Assembly: GCA_965216845.1 (NCBI GenBank)
Contig: OZ244200.1
Coordinates: 1,736,001-1,800,000, forward strand
Length of the DNA stretch: 64,000 nt
Direction: 5' to 3'
From: Panacagrimonas sp965216845
GTDB taxonomy: Bacteria; Pseudomonadota; Gammaproteobacteria; Nevskiales; Nevskiaceae
Shown here: positions 54,863-62,874 of the stretch, in pieces
How positions within the stretch are numbered: position 1 is the first letter of the stretch
How the letters are laid out: each line of letters opens with the position of its first letter
Program-made: the position numbers and the translations under genes
Notes under the pieces: model-generated
Told to the model about the DNA's origin: nothing
Seen by the model: only the letters and a program-made list of their open reading frames with translations
The model's database searches: none

Positions 54863-55558
54863 ATGATTCAGATCAAGGGCCTCAACCAGTTTTACGGCGG
54901 CAGTCACACCTTGTGGGACATCGACCTGTCGGTGCCCACGGGGTCGCGAACCTGTCTGATGGGACGCAACGGTATGGGCAAGACCACCTTGCTCAAGTGT
55001 CTGATGGGGTTGATTCCGGCGGCCAGCGGCCAGATTCTGTTCGACGGCCAAGACCTCATGCCGATGCCCGCTGAACGCCGGGCGAGCCTTGGAATCGGCT
55101 ACGTACCGCAAGGGCGCGAGATCTTTTCTTCGTTGACCGTCGAAGAGAACTTGCGCATGGGGCTGTTCGCCAAACGTGAGCGCCCGGCCGATGCACTCGA
55201 GCGTGTTTACGATACGTTCCCCGTACTCAAGCAAATGCTGCGACGGCGCGGCGGCGATTTGTCCGGCGGCCAGCAGCAGCAGCTCGCCATTGGCCGTGCC
55301 TTGCTGTTGCAACCCCGCCTGCTGATCCTTGACGAGCCTTGTGAAGGGATACAGCCCAACATCGTCCGTGACATCGGTGACCTGTTGCTAAAGCTCAACC
55401 AGGAGCGCGGCCTGAGTATTCTGATCGTTGAACAGAAACTGCCGTTCGCCAGGAAAGTGGCCAGCGATTTCCGCATTCTCGACAAGGGACGGCATGTTGC
55501 GGGCGCGCCGATCGATGAGTTGACGGACGATCTTGTCAAGCATCACCTCAGTGTTTGA
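54863..55558 (+). CDS. urtE: Urea ABC transporter ATP-binding protein UrtE
   Basis: LivF-like ATPase, 231 residues, working with UrtD. Walker A GRNGMGKTTLLKCLMG, signature DLSGGQQQQLAIGRALL, Walker B LLILDEPCEGIQPNI, and IVEQKLPFARKVA. ATG 54863 gives the family start (MIQIKGLNQFYGGSHTLWDI); upstream in-frame codons from 54794 are not conserved. About 100 bp of non-coding sequence separates it from urtD. Confidence 0.95.
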   Translation: MIQIKGLNQFYGGSHTLWDIDLSVPTGSRTCLMGRNGMGKTTLLKCLMGLIPAASGQILFDGQDLMPMPAERRASLGIGYVPQGREIFSSLTVEENLRMGLFAKRERPADALERVYDTFPVLKQMLRRRGGDLSGGQQQQLAIGRALLLQPRLLILDEPCEGIQPNIVRDIGDLLLKLNQERGLSILIVEQKLPFARKVASDFRILDKGRHVAGAPIDELTDDLVKHHLSV

Positions 55559-55615
55559 GTAACAGTGCCTGCTGCGCCAGCGGCAGGCCGCCATACCCTT
55601 GGGCGAGCGGATTAT

Positions 55616-55678
55616 CCTTGGAAGGTGATTTTCACCAGCGGCGCGCACCGCGCTCGCGACAGGTTCGTCTTCCAAGGA
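55616..55678 (+). promoter_or_regulatory. Inverted repeat overlapping the ribosome-binding site of the TonB receptor gene
   Basis: CCTTGGAAG (55616-55624) pairs perfectly with CTTCCAAGG (55669-55677), enclosing a smaller hairpin GGTGATTTTCACC (55624-55636) and a GC-rich arm. The right strand covers AAGGA (55674-55678), the likely Shine-Dalgarno sequence before GTG 55685. Such a fold would hide the ribosome-binding site, as in some riboswitches; no known class was recognised. Confidence 0.4.
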
Positions 55679-55684
55679 AAATAC

Positions 55685-57742
55685 GTGCAAAAACTCACCG
55701 TATGTTTGGCGCTGGCGCTGCTGGCAGGCCGTGTTCCCGCCCACGATGCAGTCTTGGACAAAATCGTTGTTGAAGGAAGAAAAATCAACCTGATCGGGGC
55801 GGCGGTGTCTGCCTCTGAAGGTGTTGTTGGACAAACCGAGATCAATATTCGGCCTCTGCCACGAACCGGCGAGGTGCTGGAGCTGATTCCCGGCATGGTG
55901 GTGACTCAACACAGCGGTAGCGGCAAGGCGAATCAGTACTTCCTGCGTGGCTTCAATCTCGATCACGGGACCGACTTTGCGACGTTCGTCGATGGCATGC
56001 CAGTCAACATGCGCAGCCATGGTCACGGTCAGGGTTATACCGATGTGAGTTTCCTGATTCCCGAAGCCATTGCAACGATGACGTATCAAAAAGGTGCCTA
56101 CTATGCTGATATTGGTGACTTCAGTGGCGCCGGTGGGGTGAAGATCGCCACCGCCGAACGCCTGGGTCACAACCTGGCCAGTCTGGGTGTGGGCGAAAAA
56201 GGCCATCGGCGCGGATTGATTCTGTCCGGTTTCGATTGGTGGAATGGCCACACGGTACTGGCCCTGGAAAACCACCATTACGACGGGCCGTGGACGGATA
56301 TCGACGAAGATCTTGGCAAGACCAATGTGCTGTTGAAATACGGCCAGGCACTGGGCGGAGGGCGGATCAGCATCGCCCTGATGGGGTATGACAATGCGTG
56401 GAACAGCGCCGATCAAATTCCAGCGCGCGCGGTGGAACAGGGCGTCATCAGCGAGTTGGGTTCCATTGATGACACCGTGGGCGGTGAATCCAGCCGTTAC
56501 AGCCTGAGCGTGAATGCAGAAAACGGGGCATTGCGTGGGTCGGCATATGCGATTGGATATGCGTTGAATCTATGGTCCAACTTCACCTACTTTCTGGACG
56601 ATGAGGCCAATGGCGATCAATTCGAGCAGGTCGATGATCGGCGCATCTACGGTGGCCAGGTCGAGTATGCAGTGACCGCTTCATTGGGTGATATGCCCAT
56701 GAACAACCGCTTGGGTCTGCAGACAAGGGTGGACGATATTCAGGAAGTCGGTCTGTATCAAACACAAAGCCGCCGCCGCCTGGGGGTAACCCGTAGCGAT
56801 CAGATTGATCAGGCCAGTGTGAGCGCATTCTGGGAAAACCGCGTGGACTGGAATCATCATTGGCGCACGGTTGTCGGCCTTCGCTACGACAATTTGAATT
56901 TTGATGTGACCGACAGCGTCGGCGTCAATCGATTTGGTGTCGACCTCAGCGGCAACGGCGGCCAGTCGCATGACGATTTGTTGTCTCTCAAAGGCAGCCT
57001 GATCTACTGGATCAATGGTGCCTGGGAAACCTACCTCTCTGCGGGTCAGGGTTTTCATTCCAATGATGCGCGTGGAACCACCATCACCGTGGACCCAAGC
57101 AACGCAACCGCCGTGGATCGCGTGGACCCCTTGGTGCGTTCCGAAGGGTTCGAGCTGGGTGCGCGCGGATTCCTGGGTGAAAAACTGAATGTGTCGGCGG
57201 CATTGTGGTCGCTGCAACTCGACAGTGAACTATTGTTTGTCGGTGATGCCGGCAACACCCAGGCGTCTGCGCCGTCGCGGCGACAAGGGCTGGAACTGGT
57301 GGCGTATTATCGATTCACCGATCAGATCAGCGCGGACCTGGAATACGCCTATACCCATGCTGAATTCGACGCTCACGCGCTGCAGGAAAACCACATACCC
57401 GGCGCTGTGCGTGCGGTATTGCAGGCCGGCGTGAGTCTGGATATGGGCCAATCCTGGTTCGGAAGTCTGCGTTATCGCTATTTCGGCGAACGGCCCTTGA
57501 TCGAGGACGACTCAGTGCAATCCGACGGCACCCAGATGCTGAATCTGCGCCTGGGCCTTGCGCGGCCCAAATGGCAGGCCTGGCTTGACGTGATCAACAT
57601 CACCGACCGCAAGGATCACGATATTGACTACTTCTATGCGTCGCGATTGCCTGGCGAGCCAAGTGGCGTCGGCATCGAGGATATTCATTTTCACCCACTG
57701 GAACCAAGGAGCCTGCGTGTCGCCGTCGAGTACAAGTGGTAG
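55685..57742 (+). CDS. TonB-dependent outer-membrane receptor
   Basis: About 685 residues: a short signal peptide (KLTVCLALALLAGRVPAH), a plug domain (PLPRTGEVLELIPGMVV, SGSGKANQYFLRGFNLDHGT, VDGMPVNMRSHGHGQGYTD) and a 22-strand barrel ending in RSLRVAVEYKW. The HGHG run is a possible metal ligand. Start is uncertain: GTG 55685 fits a signal peptide, but the frame is open to 55565. Downstream of urtE and near urease, so nickel uptake is a reasonable guess; a metal-chelate or siderophore substrate is possible. Confidence 0.85.
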   Translation: MQKLTVCLALALLAGRVPAHDAVLDKIVVEGRKINLIGAAVSASEGVVGQTEINIRPLPRTGEVLELIPGMVVTQHSGSGKANQYFLRGFNLDHGTDFATFVDGMPVNMRSHGHGQGYTDVSFLIPEAIATMTYQKGAYYADIGDFSGAGGVKIATAERLGHNLASLGVGEKGHRRGLILSGFDWWNGHTVLALENHHYDGPWTDIDEDLGKTNVLLKYGQALGGGRISIALMGYDNAWNSADQIPARAVEQGVISELGSIDDTVGGESSRYSLSVNAENGALRGSAYAIGYALNLWSNFTYFLDDEANGDQFEQVDDRRIYGGQVEYAVTASLGDMPMNNRLGLQTRVDDIQEVGLYQTQSRRRLGVTRSDQIDQASVSAFWENRVDWNHHWRTVVGLRYDNLNFDVTDSVGVNRFGVDLSGNGGQSHDDLLSLKGSLIYWINGAWETYLSAGQGFHSNDARGTTITVDPSNATAVDRVDPLVRSEGFELGARGFLGEKLNVSAALWSLQLDSELLFVGDAGNTQASAPSRRQGLELVAYYRFTDQISADLEYAYTHAEFDAHALQENHIPGAVRAVLQAGVSLDMGQSWFGSLRYRYFGERPLIEDDSVQSDGTQMLNLRLGLARPKWQAWLDVINITDRKDHDIDYFYASRLPGEPSGVGIEDIHFHPLEPRSLRVAVEYKW

Positions 57743-57844
57743 CGGTTCCAAACCGTCCGCGCCATTGGCTGCTGCCTCCTTGCGCTTGTCGCGCTTTCGG
57801 TCGGGCTGCAAGCGATCCATCGAAGCACGGCGTAGGGCGTGACG

Positions 57845-58309
57845 ATGAACAGCATTACTGTTCGGCGGGCAGGTCGCGCGGATTTCGCGGTGCTGCTGGA
57901 GCTGTTCACGCGCTCGGTCCATGGAATGGCCTCGAACGCATATACCCGGATTCAGTTGCAGCGTTGGGCACCCATCGACGCTGATCTGCCAGCCTGGCAA
58001 GCGCGTCTGGCGCCGTTGGTGACATTCGTGGCATCCGTCGGTGATACCCCGGCCGGATTTGTTTCCTTGCAGCCACCATCCCACGTTGAGATGCTGTTTA
58101 CCGACCCAGAATTCGCACGAACCGGAGTTGCAACAGCATTATATGAACATGCAGTCAAAACACCCTGGCTGCGCAAGCGGCCGCTGACTGCGGACGCAAG
58201 TTGCGAGGCCAGGCCATTCTTCGAAAAGCGCGGCTGGATCAGCACTGAAAGTGAAACGGTGGTTCGGGGCGGCGTGAAGCTCAGAAGGTTCAAGATGCAA
58301 TTACAATAA
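57845..58309 (+). CDS. GNAT-family N-acetyltransferase
   Basis: A 154-residue acetyl-CoA-dependent acetyltransferase. It has the N-terminal ITVRRAGRADFAVLLELF, the beta4 strand PAGFVSLQP, the acetyl-CoA-binding region VEMLFTDPEFARTGVATALYEH (motif A variant RTGVAT) and RPFFEKRGW near the end. ATG 57845 is chosen; GTG 57839 is in frame. Substrate unknown. Confidence 0.85.
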   Translation: MNSITVRRAGRADFAVLLELFTRSVHGMASNAYTRIQLQRWAPIDADLPAWQARLAPLVTFVASVGDTPAGFVSLQPPSHVEMLFTDPEFARTGVATALYEHAVKTPWLRKRPLTADASCEARPFFEKRGWISTESETVVRGGVKLRRFKMQLQ

Positions 58310-58391
58310 TGGACGCGCCGCTCCACAAATCCTTGCTGCACACCTTCGAATTGGAGCTTGGGCGTTGGGCGTCGATCCAAAGGAGTCTGCA

Positions 58392-58760
58392 ATGCATGGT
58401 GAAATCTCCTGGCAAGTGGAACTCAGTATAGAACCGGAGCAACTCGGTGCATTTCGCTTGTTGACCAGCCAAATGATCCAGTCAACCAGGCTGGAACAAG
58501 GCGTTCTGGTTTATGAACGTTTCTTGAGCGAGGATCACGGCAAGGTTTTCGTCTACGAACGTTATTCTGATTCGGAGGCCGCGATTGCACATCTGCACGT
58601 ATTTCGTGAAAAGTTCGGCAAAGTATTTTCACGACTGGCCCAACGAGATCGCTTCCTGGTATTCGGTCGACCCAATCAGCAACTCAGGCAGATTCTCAGT
58701 GGTTTTGGCGCAGAATTTCTGAGTCCGATGGGTGGATTCTCCGCAGCGACTACGGCGTAA
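58392..58760 (+). CDS. Antibiotic biosynthesis monooxygenase (ABM) domain protein
   Basis: A 122-residue dimeric alpha+beta barrel of the ABM family: SWQVELSIEPEQLGAFRLLT, ARLEQGVLVYERFLSEDHGK-like RLEQGVLVYERFLSED, YERYSDSEAAIAHLHVFREKF. Members include quinol monooxygenases and other small oxygenases or heme-binding proteins. ATG 58392 follows AGGAG. It runs 5 bp before the DinB gene, likely one operon. Confidence 0.85.
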   Translation: MHGEISWQVELSIEPEQLGAFRLLTSQMIQSTRLEQGVLVYERFLSEDHGKVFVYERYSDSEAAIAHLHVFREKFGKVFSRLAQRDRFLVFGRPNQQLRQILSGFGAEFLSPMGGFSAATTA

Positions 58761-58765
58761 CGATT

Positions 58766-59281
58766 ATGTGTCAGAAAGAAACGTTCGAGCTTATGGCGCG
58801 CTACAACCAGTGGATGAACGAAAAGTTGTATGCCGTCTGTTCGGGTATTGCCGACGAAACACGCAAAAAAGATCTGGGCGCATTTTTCCATTCAATACAT
58901 GGAACGCTGAATCATTTGCTCTATGGCGACAAGGCGTGGATGGGCAGATTCACCGGCGCGCCGTTTCAGGTGACGACCATCGGAGAAAATCTGTATCAGG
59001 ATTTCGAGCAACTGCGGGCCGAGCGGGCAGCCACGGACCAGCAGATTCTGGATTGGGTTTCAAGCTTGAAGCCGGCGTGGCTGATGGCGGATTTTGAATA
59101 CACCAGCAACGTCGACGCAAAGGTCAGAGTGTTGCCAACGTGGGTTCTGGTGCTGCATATGTTCAATCATCAGACGCATCACCGTGGGCAGGTAACCACA
59201 CTGATCAAGCAACTGGGGTTGGAGCCCGGTACAACAGACATGCCGTGGTTGCCGGAGTTTGAAACCAGGAGCACACAATGA
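58766..59281 (+). CDS. DinB family metal-dependent protein
   Basis: A 171-residue four-helix protein of the DinB/YfiT-like superfamily, often thiol transferases. The metal-binding His set is in FFHSIHGTLNHLLYGDKAW and MFNHQTHHRGQVTTLI; ending LEPGTTDMPWLPEF is typical of DinB proteins. ATG 58766. Follows the ABM gene. The 250 bases after it (59282-59532) hold no clear gene. Confidence 0.88.
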   Translation: MCQKETFELMARYNQWMNEKLYAVCSGIADETRKKDLGAFFHSIHGTLNHLLYGDKAWMGRFTGAPFQVTTIGENLYQDFEQLRAERAATDQQILDWVSSLKPAWLMADFEYTSNVDAKVRVLPTWVLVLHMFNHQTHHRGQVTTLIKQLGLEPGTTDMPWLPEFETRSTQ

Positions 59282-59532
59282 CGCCCCGAAAATGGCCGTG
59301 GCGGGCGTGTCACCTGCGGTGGCTTGGCTTTGCGCAAAATGCAGCACGCCGCAAACGCGGCTGAGTCGCGGCGTTGGCGGTCACGCGCACAACAGGACGA
59401 ACAAAAGGCGAACAACCGGAGCAGACGCAGGCGGATGCAAAACCCACGGCCAGCGGCCGAAATATACGAATAACGGGTTGTTTCCGCACGGTTCGGGCAT
59501 TGGGCCGGCATGGTCGCCGAAACTGCCGGCAT

Positions 59533-60501
59533 TCAGCCGGCAGACCCGGTTCTTGTGGACCGATGTTCGGCTTTGTCCGGCGCCGCTTCGGATCGTCGCC
59601 AGATCGCCGCCAACAGTGAACCGATCAGGCAGTGGCACAAGGATGAAATGGCCGCAGGAATGGCCACCAGCGCCGAATCGAAGTTTTGCCGCGCCAGCAC
59701 CACGCCGAGACCGGAGTTTTGCATGCCGACTTCGATGGCGATGGTGCGGGCGGATTTGGCGTCCCGCCCCTGCAGACGGGTGATCCAGTAGCCGAGGCCG
59801 AAACCGCAGGCGTGGAGCGTCACGACCGACAGCAACAAGGCGGGAGCGGCGTCGATGATGACGTCGCGCCCGGCACCGATCACCGAGGCGACGATCATCA
59901 CGATCATCACCACCGCCAGCACCGGCGCTACCGGCAGCAGATGTTGCGACAGGCGCGGCGCGAAGCGGTTCAGCAGAACGCCGGCGGCAACCGGAAGAAG
60001 AATCACCTCGATGGTGGAGATGAGCAGGCCCATGGTGTCCACGTCCACACGGCTGCCGACCAGCAGCGTCGTCAGTGCTGGCGTCGCCAGGGCCGCCAAC
60101 AGCGTGGAGCAGGCGGTCAGCGTGACCGACAGCGCCACGTTGGCTCTGGCCAGATAGGCGATGACGTTGGAAGCGGTGCCACCCGGGCAACAGGCGACCA
60201 GCGCCAGGCCCACGGCCAGTTCTGTGCTCAAACCAAACAGATAGCCCAGCGACCAGCCCAATGCCGGCATCACGGTGTATTGCAAACCCACACCCAGCGC
60301 GACCTGCAAGGGGTGTTCCACCACGCCGCGAAAATCTTCCAGCTTCAGCGTCAGCCCCATGCCCAGCATGATCAGCCCAAGGCCCACGGTGATGAACGGG
60401 CCGCTGAACCAGGTGAACAAGGGCGGATGAATCATGGACGCCACGCACGCCAGCAATATCCACAGCGGGAATGCGGCGGTGATCCAGGAAAGAATTCTCA
60501 T
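59533..60501 (-). CDS. Bile-acid:sodium symporter (BASS) family transporter
   Basis: A 322-residue inner-membrane transporter with about ten helices. BASS signatures: FITVGLGLIMLGMGLTLKLEDF, ALVACCPGGTASNVIAYLARA in the first crossing region and TIAIEVGMQNSGLGVVLARQ in the second. Sodium-coupled import of organic anions such as pantoate or alpha-keto acids is expected. ATG 60501. It is divergent from cysH across 259 bp. Confidence 0.9.
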   Translation of the reverse strand: MRILSWITAAFPLWILLACVASMIHPPLFTWFSGPFITVGLGLIMLGMGLTLKLEDFRGVVEHPLQVALGVGLQYTVMPALGWSLGYLFGLSTELAVGLALVACCPGGTASNVIAYLARANVALSVTLTACSTLLAALATPALTTLLVGSRVDVDTMGLLISTIEVILLPVAAGVLLNRFAPRLSQHLLPVAPVLAVVMIVMIVASVIGAGRDVIIDAAPALLLSVVTLHACGFGLGYWITRLQGRDAKSARTIAIEVGMQNSGLGVVLARQNFDSALVAIPAAISSLCHCLIGSLLAAIWRRSEAAPDKAEHRSTRTGSAG

Positions 60502-60677
60502 ATGGCAAACACGGACCTGTCATCAAGATGCGGCAGGCGGATGTTATTCATTTGTCGAAGCGGCTGAATCAGATCCACGGTGCGTGCGGTGGCGCCGACG
60601 AACGCCCGGCGCTATCCCGGCTGCGTGATCTTATATCGAAAAGGGCATGACGTAAGATTTAGTCATTGCTTTTTGTG

Positions 60678-60683
60678 TATAAG
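60678..60683 (+). promoter_or_regulatory. Possible -10 box upstream of cysH
   Basis: TATAAG within an AT-rich pocket (TTTTTGTGTATAAGCA) in the 259-bp divergent gap. The -35 is weak. Conjectural. Confidence 0.25.
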
Positions 60684-60760
60684 CATTGTGCCTGTGGCGG
60701 CCGCCCACATAGACTGCGCAACCTCACAAACGGACCGTCCCGCGCGGCGGGTACGCAGCT

Positions 60761-61456
60761 ATGAATATCGAAAAAACGCCCACGCTCGAAGGTCTTGAAC
60801 AAGCGCGCATTGAAGCGCTCAACGCCGAGTATGAAGGGCTGAACTTCGAGCAGCGGCTGCAGCGGGTGTATCGGGATTTCGACCCGCAAAAAGTTCTGGT
60901 GACGTCCTCGTTCGCGGCCACTTCGGCCTATTTTCTGCACATCATCTCGCGCATCCGGCCGCAACAGGTGATTCACTTCATCAATACCGGCTACCACTTT
61001 CTGGAAACGCTCGAGTATCGGGACTATCTGATCGAGCAATACGGCCTGAAGGTGGAAGACATCCACGCCGAGGACTGGAAACACCAGTTCACGCGCCAGG
61101 AGAAAACCTATGAGCGTGATCCGGATTTTTGCTGCTCGGTGAACAAGGTCGAGCCGCTGGAAGCGATCAAGCCCAACTATCACGTGTGGATGTCCAGCCT
61201 GATGCGCTGGCAGACCGATCACCGCGCGCAGTTGCCGATCTTCGAGGTGCGCCGTGGTCTGATCAAGTTCAATCCGATGGTAGATGTCACGCGTGAACAG
61301 CGCGACGCCTATATTCGCGAACACGATCTGCCGTTTCACCCGCTGGTGGAGCAGGGCTATGCCTCCATCGGCTGCACGCATTGCACGGTCAAGGGCGAAG
61401 GACGCAGCGGACGCTGGGCCGGCAAACCGAAAACGGAGTGCGGACTGCATCTGTAA
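60761..61456 (+). CDS. cysH: Adenylyl-sulfate (APS) reductase, iron-sulfur type CysH
   Basis: Reduces activated sulfate to sulfite in cysteine biosynthesis. 231 residues. The PP-loop region is VLVTSSFAATSAYF. Cys124-Cys125 (DFCCSVNKVEP) and Cys205/Cys208 (IGCTHC) are the four ligands of a [4Fe-4S] cluster, and the catalytic Cys227 is in ECGLH. The four cluster cysteines indicate use of APS rather than PAPS. No cysD/N or cysC genes are in view. ATG 60761. Confidence 0.93.
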   Translation: MNIEKTPTLEGLEQARIEALNAEYEGLNFEQRLQRVYRDFDPQKVLVTSSFAATSAYFLHIISRIRPQQVIHFINTGYHFLETLEYRDYLIEQYGLKVEDIHAEDWKHQFTRQEKTYERDPDFCCSVNKVEPLEAIKPNYHVWMSSLMRWQTDHRAQLPIFEVRRGLIKFNPMVDVTREQRDAYIREHDLPFHPLVEQGYASIGCTHCTVKGEGRSGRWAGKPKTECGLHL

Positions 61457-61529
61457 GCGTCGGCTGGGCTGATCCAGCGGATTGCGGCTAGAATCTGCGC
61501 ACAAGCCCAATCGCACCGGATTGCCTTTC

Positions 61530-61892
61530 ATGGACCTGCGTCCTGCGCGTCACGATCAAGCGGTATTGCTGCACCTGAGCGGACGCGTTGATTACAACAA
61601 TGCGGCGGAATTGGAAGCGGCCATGCAAAGTCATCTGGCCACATGTTCGGCGGACGGTGACCGGCTGATTCTGGACTTGTCGGGGCTGGAATACATCAGC
61701 AGCGCCGGCTTGCGGATATTGATGCTGGCGTCGAAAAAGGCCACGCCAGCGGGTGGCAAGCTGGCGCTGGCCGCGCCGCAGGATGTGGTGCGGGAGATTC
61801 TGGAAATCAGTCGATTCCAGCACGTGGTGCCCATCTACGACAGCGTGGATCAGGCGCGTGCGGCGCTCAACGGCGAGTCGGGGCCCAACTGA
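61530..61892 (+). CDS. STAS-domain (anti-sigma factor antagonist-like) protein
   Basis: A 120-residue STAS protein of the SpoIIAA type. Features: AVLLHLSGRVDYNNAAELEAAM, LILDLSGLEYISSAGLRILM with the phosphorylatable serine (SSAG) and a final VVPIYDSVDQARAAL helix. It may be switched by a serine kinase/phosphatase pair. ATG 61530; its stop overlaps the next start (TGATG). Confidence 0.88.
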   Translation: MDLRPARHDQAVLLHLSGRVDYNNAAELEAAMQSHLATCSADGDRLILDLSGLEYISSAGLRILMLASKKATPAGGKLALAAPQDVVREILEISRFQHVVPIYDSVDQARAALNGESGPN

Positions 61893-62869
61893 TGCGTGCG
61901 CGTTTCTGGGGGACGCGCGGATCCTTGCCGGTGGCGCTGAGCGTGGAAACCCTGCGTCGCAAGATCACCGATGCCCTGATCAACGCCGACGGAAAAAAAT
62001 TCGCGGATCGGGATGAAGCCGCGCGGTTCGTCCGTCAGTTGCCGTTTGACGTGGGCGGCACCTTTGGCGGGGCGTCCAGCTGCGTCGAGCTGGAGCTGAG
62101 TACGCCGACGAATGCGTCGCGCGAATATTTTCTCTGCGATCTTGGGTCGGGTGCGCGTGAGTTCGGTCATGCGGTGTTACAGCGTCATGGTCCGGCCACG
62201 CCCAATGTGTTCCACATTTTTTTGTCGCACACGCATTGGGATCACATCATGGGCTTTCCGTTTTTCGCGCCGGCGTATATTCCCGGAAATACGGTGCGTA
62301 TTTATGGGTGCCATGACAATCTGGAAGCGGCGATGCGGCGCCAGCAGGACCCGCCCTCATTTCCGGTGCCGCTGGATTATCTGAAGTCGAATATTCAATT
62401 CGTGCAGCTGGCGCCCGGGGTGTCCACGCCGATCAGCCAGGGCTTGAGTGTGACCGGCATGTTGCAGCTGCACGCGCAGGATTCCTATGGCTACCGTTTC
62501 GAGCATGACGGCAAGACGCTGATTTATTCCACCGACTCCGAACACAAGCTGGACAGCGCCGAGGAAACCGAGCGCTTCGCCAGGTTTTTCAAAGACGCGG
62601 ATCTGGTGATTTTTGACGCCATGTATTCGCTGGCGGACACCATCTCCGTCAAAGCGGATTGGGGGCACTCCAGCAACATGGTGGCGGTGGAGCTGTGCCA
62701 GCTGGCGGGCGCCAGGCATCTGGCGCTGTTTCATCACGAGCCAATGCACGATGATGCGCAGATTGTCGCCATCGAACAAGAAACCCGCCATCTGGAGCAG
62801 ATCACCCGTGGTGATCGCCAGGCGTTGCGGGTGACCGCTGCTTACGACGGCCTGGAAATCGACGTTTAG
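61892..62869 (+). CDS. MBL-fold metallo-hydrolase
   Basis: A 325-residue metallo-beta-lactamase-fold hydrolase. Begins MRARFWGTRGSLPV, carries the zinc motif LSHTHWDHIMGFPFF (HxHxDH), TDSEHK and DADLVIFDAMYS, with later His residues in HHEPMHDD. The opening resembles the PhnP/RNase-Z-like phosphodiesterases. The substrate is unknown. Overlaps the STAS stop by one base and is followed 6 bp later by a CHASE2 gene. Confidence 0.88.
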   Translation: MRARFWGTRGSLPVALSVETLRRKITDALINADGKKFADRDEAARFVRQLPFDVGGTFGGASSCVELELSTPTNASREYFLCDLGSGAREFGHAVLQRHGPATPNVFHIFLSHTHWDHIMGFPFFAPAYIPGNTVRIYGCHDNLEAAMRRQQDPPSFPVPLDYLKSNIQFVQLAPGVSTPISQGLSVTGMLQLHAQDSYGYRFEHDGKTLIYSTDSEHKLDSAEETERFARFFKDADLVIFDAMYSLADTISVKADWGHSSNMVAVELCQLAGARHLALFHHEPMHDDAQIVAIEQETRHLEQITRGDRQALRVTAAYDGLEIDV

Positions 62870-62874
62870 GTCCG

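Noticed and set aside
53882..55312. 476-codon open frame on the minus strand
   Set aside because: Antisense to urtD and urtE, which are certain from Walker and signature motifs.
55559..55684. Cobalamin riboswitch before the TonB receptor
   Set aside because: The conserved B12 box and GGTG-AAxTCC elements are not present; only an inverted repeat over the ribosome-binding site is visible.
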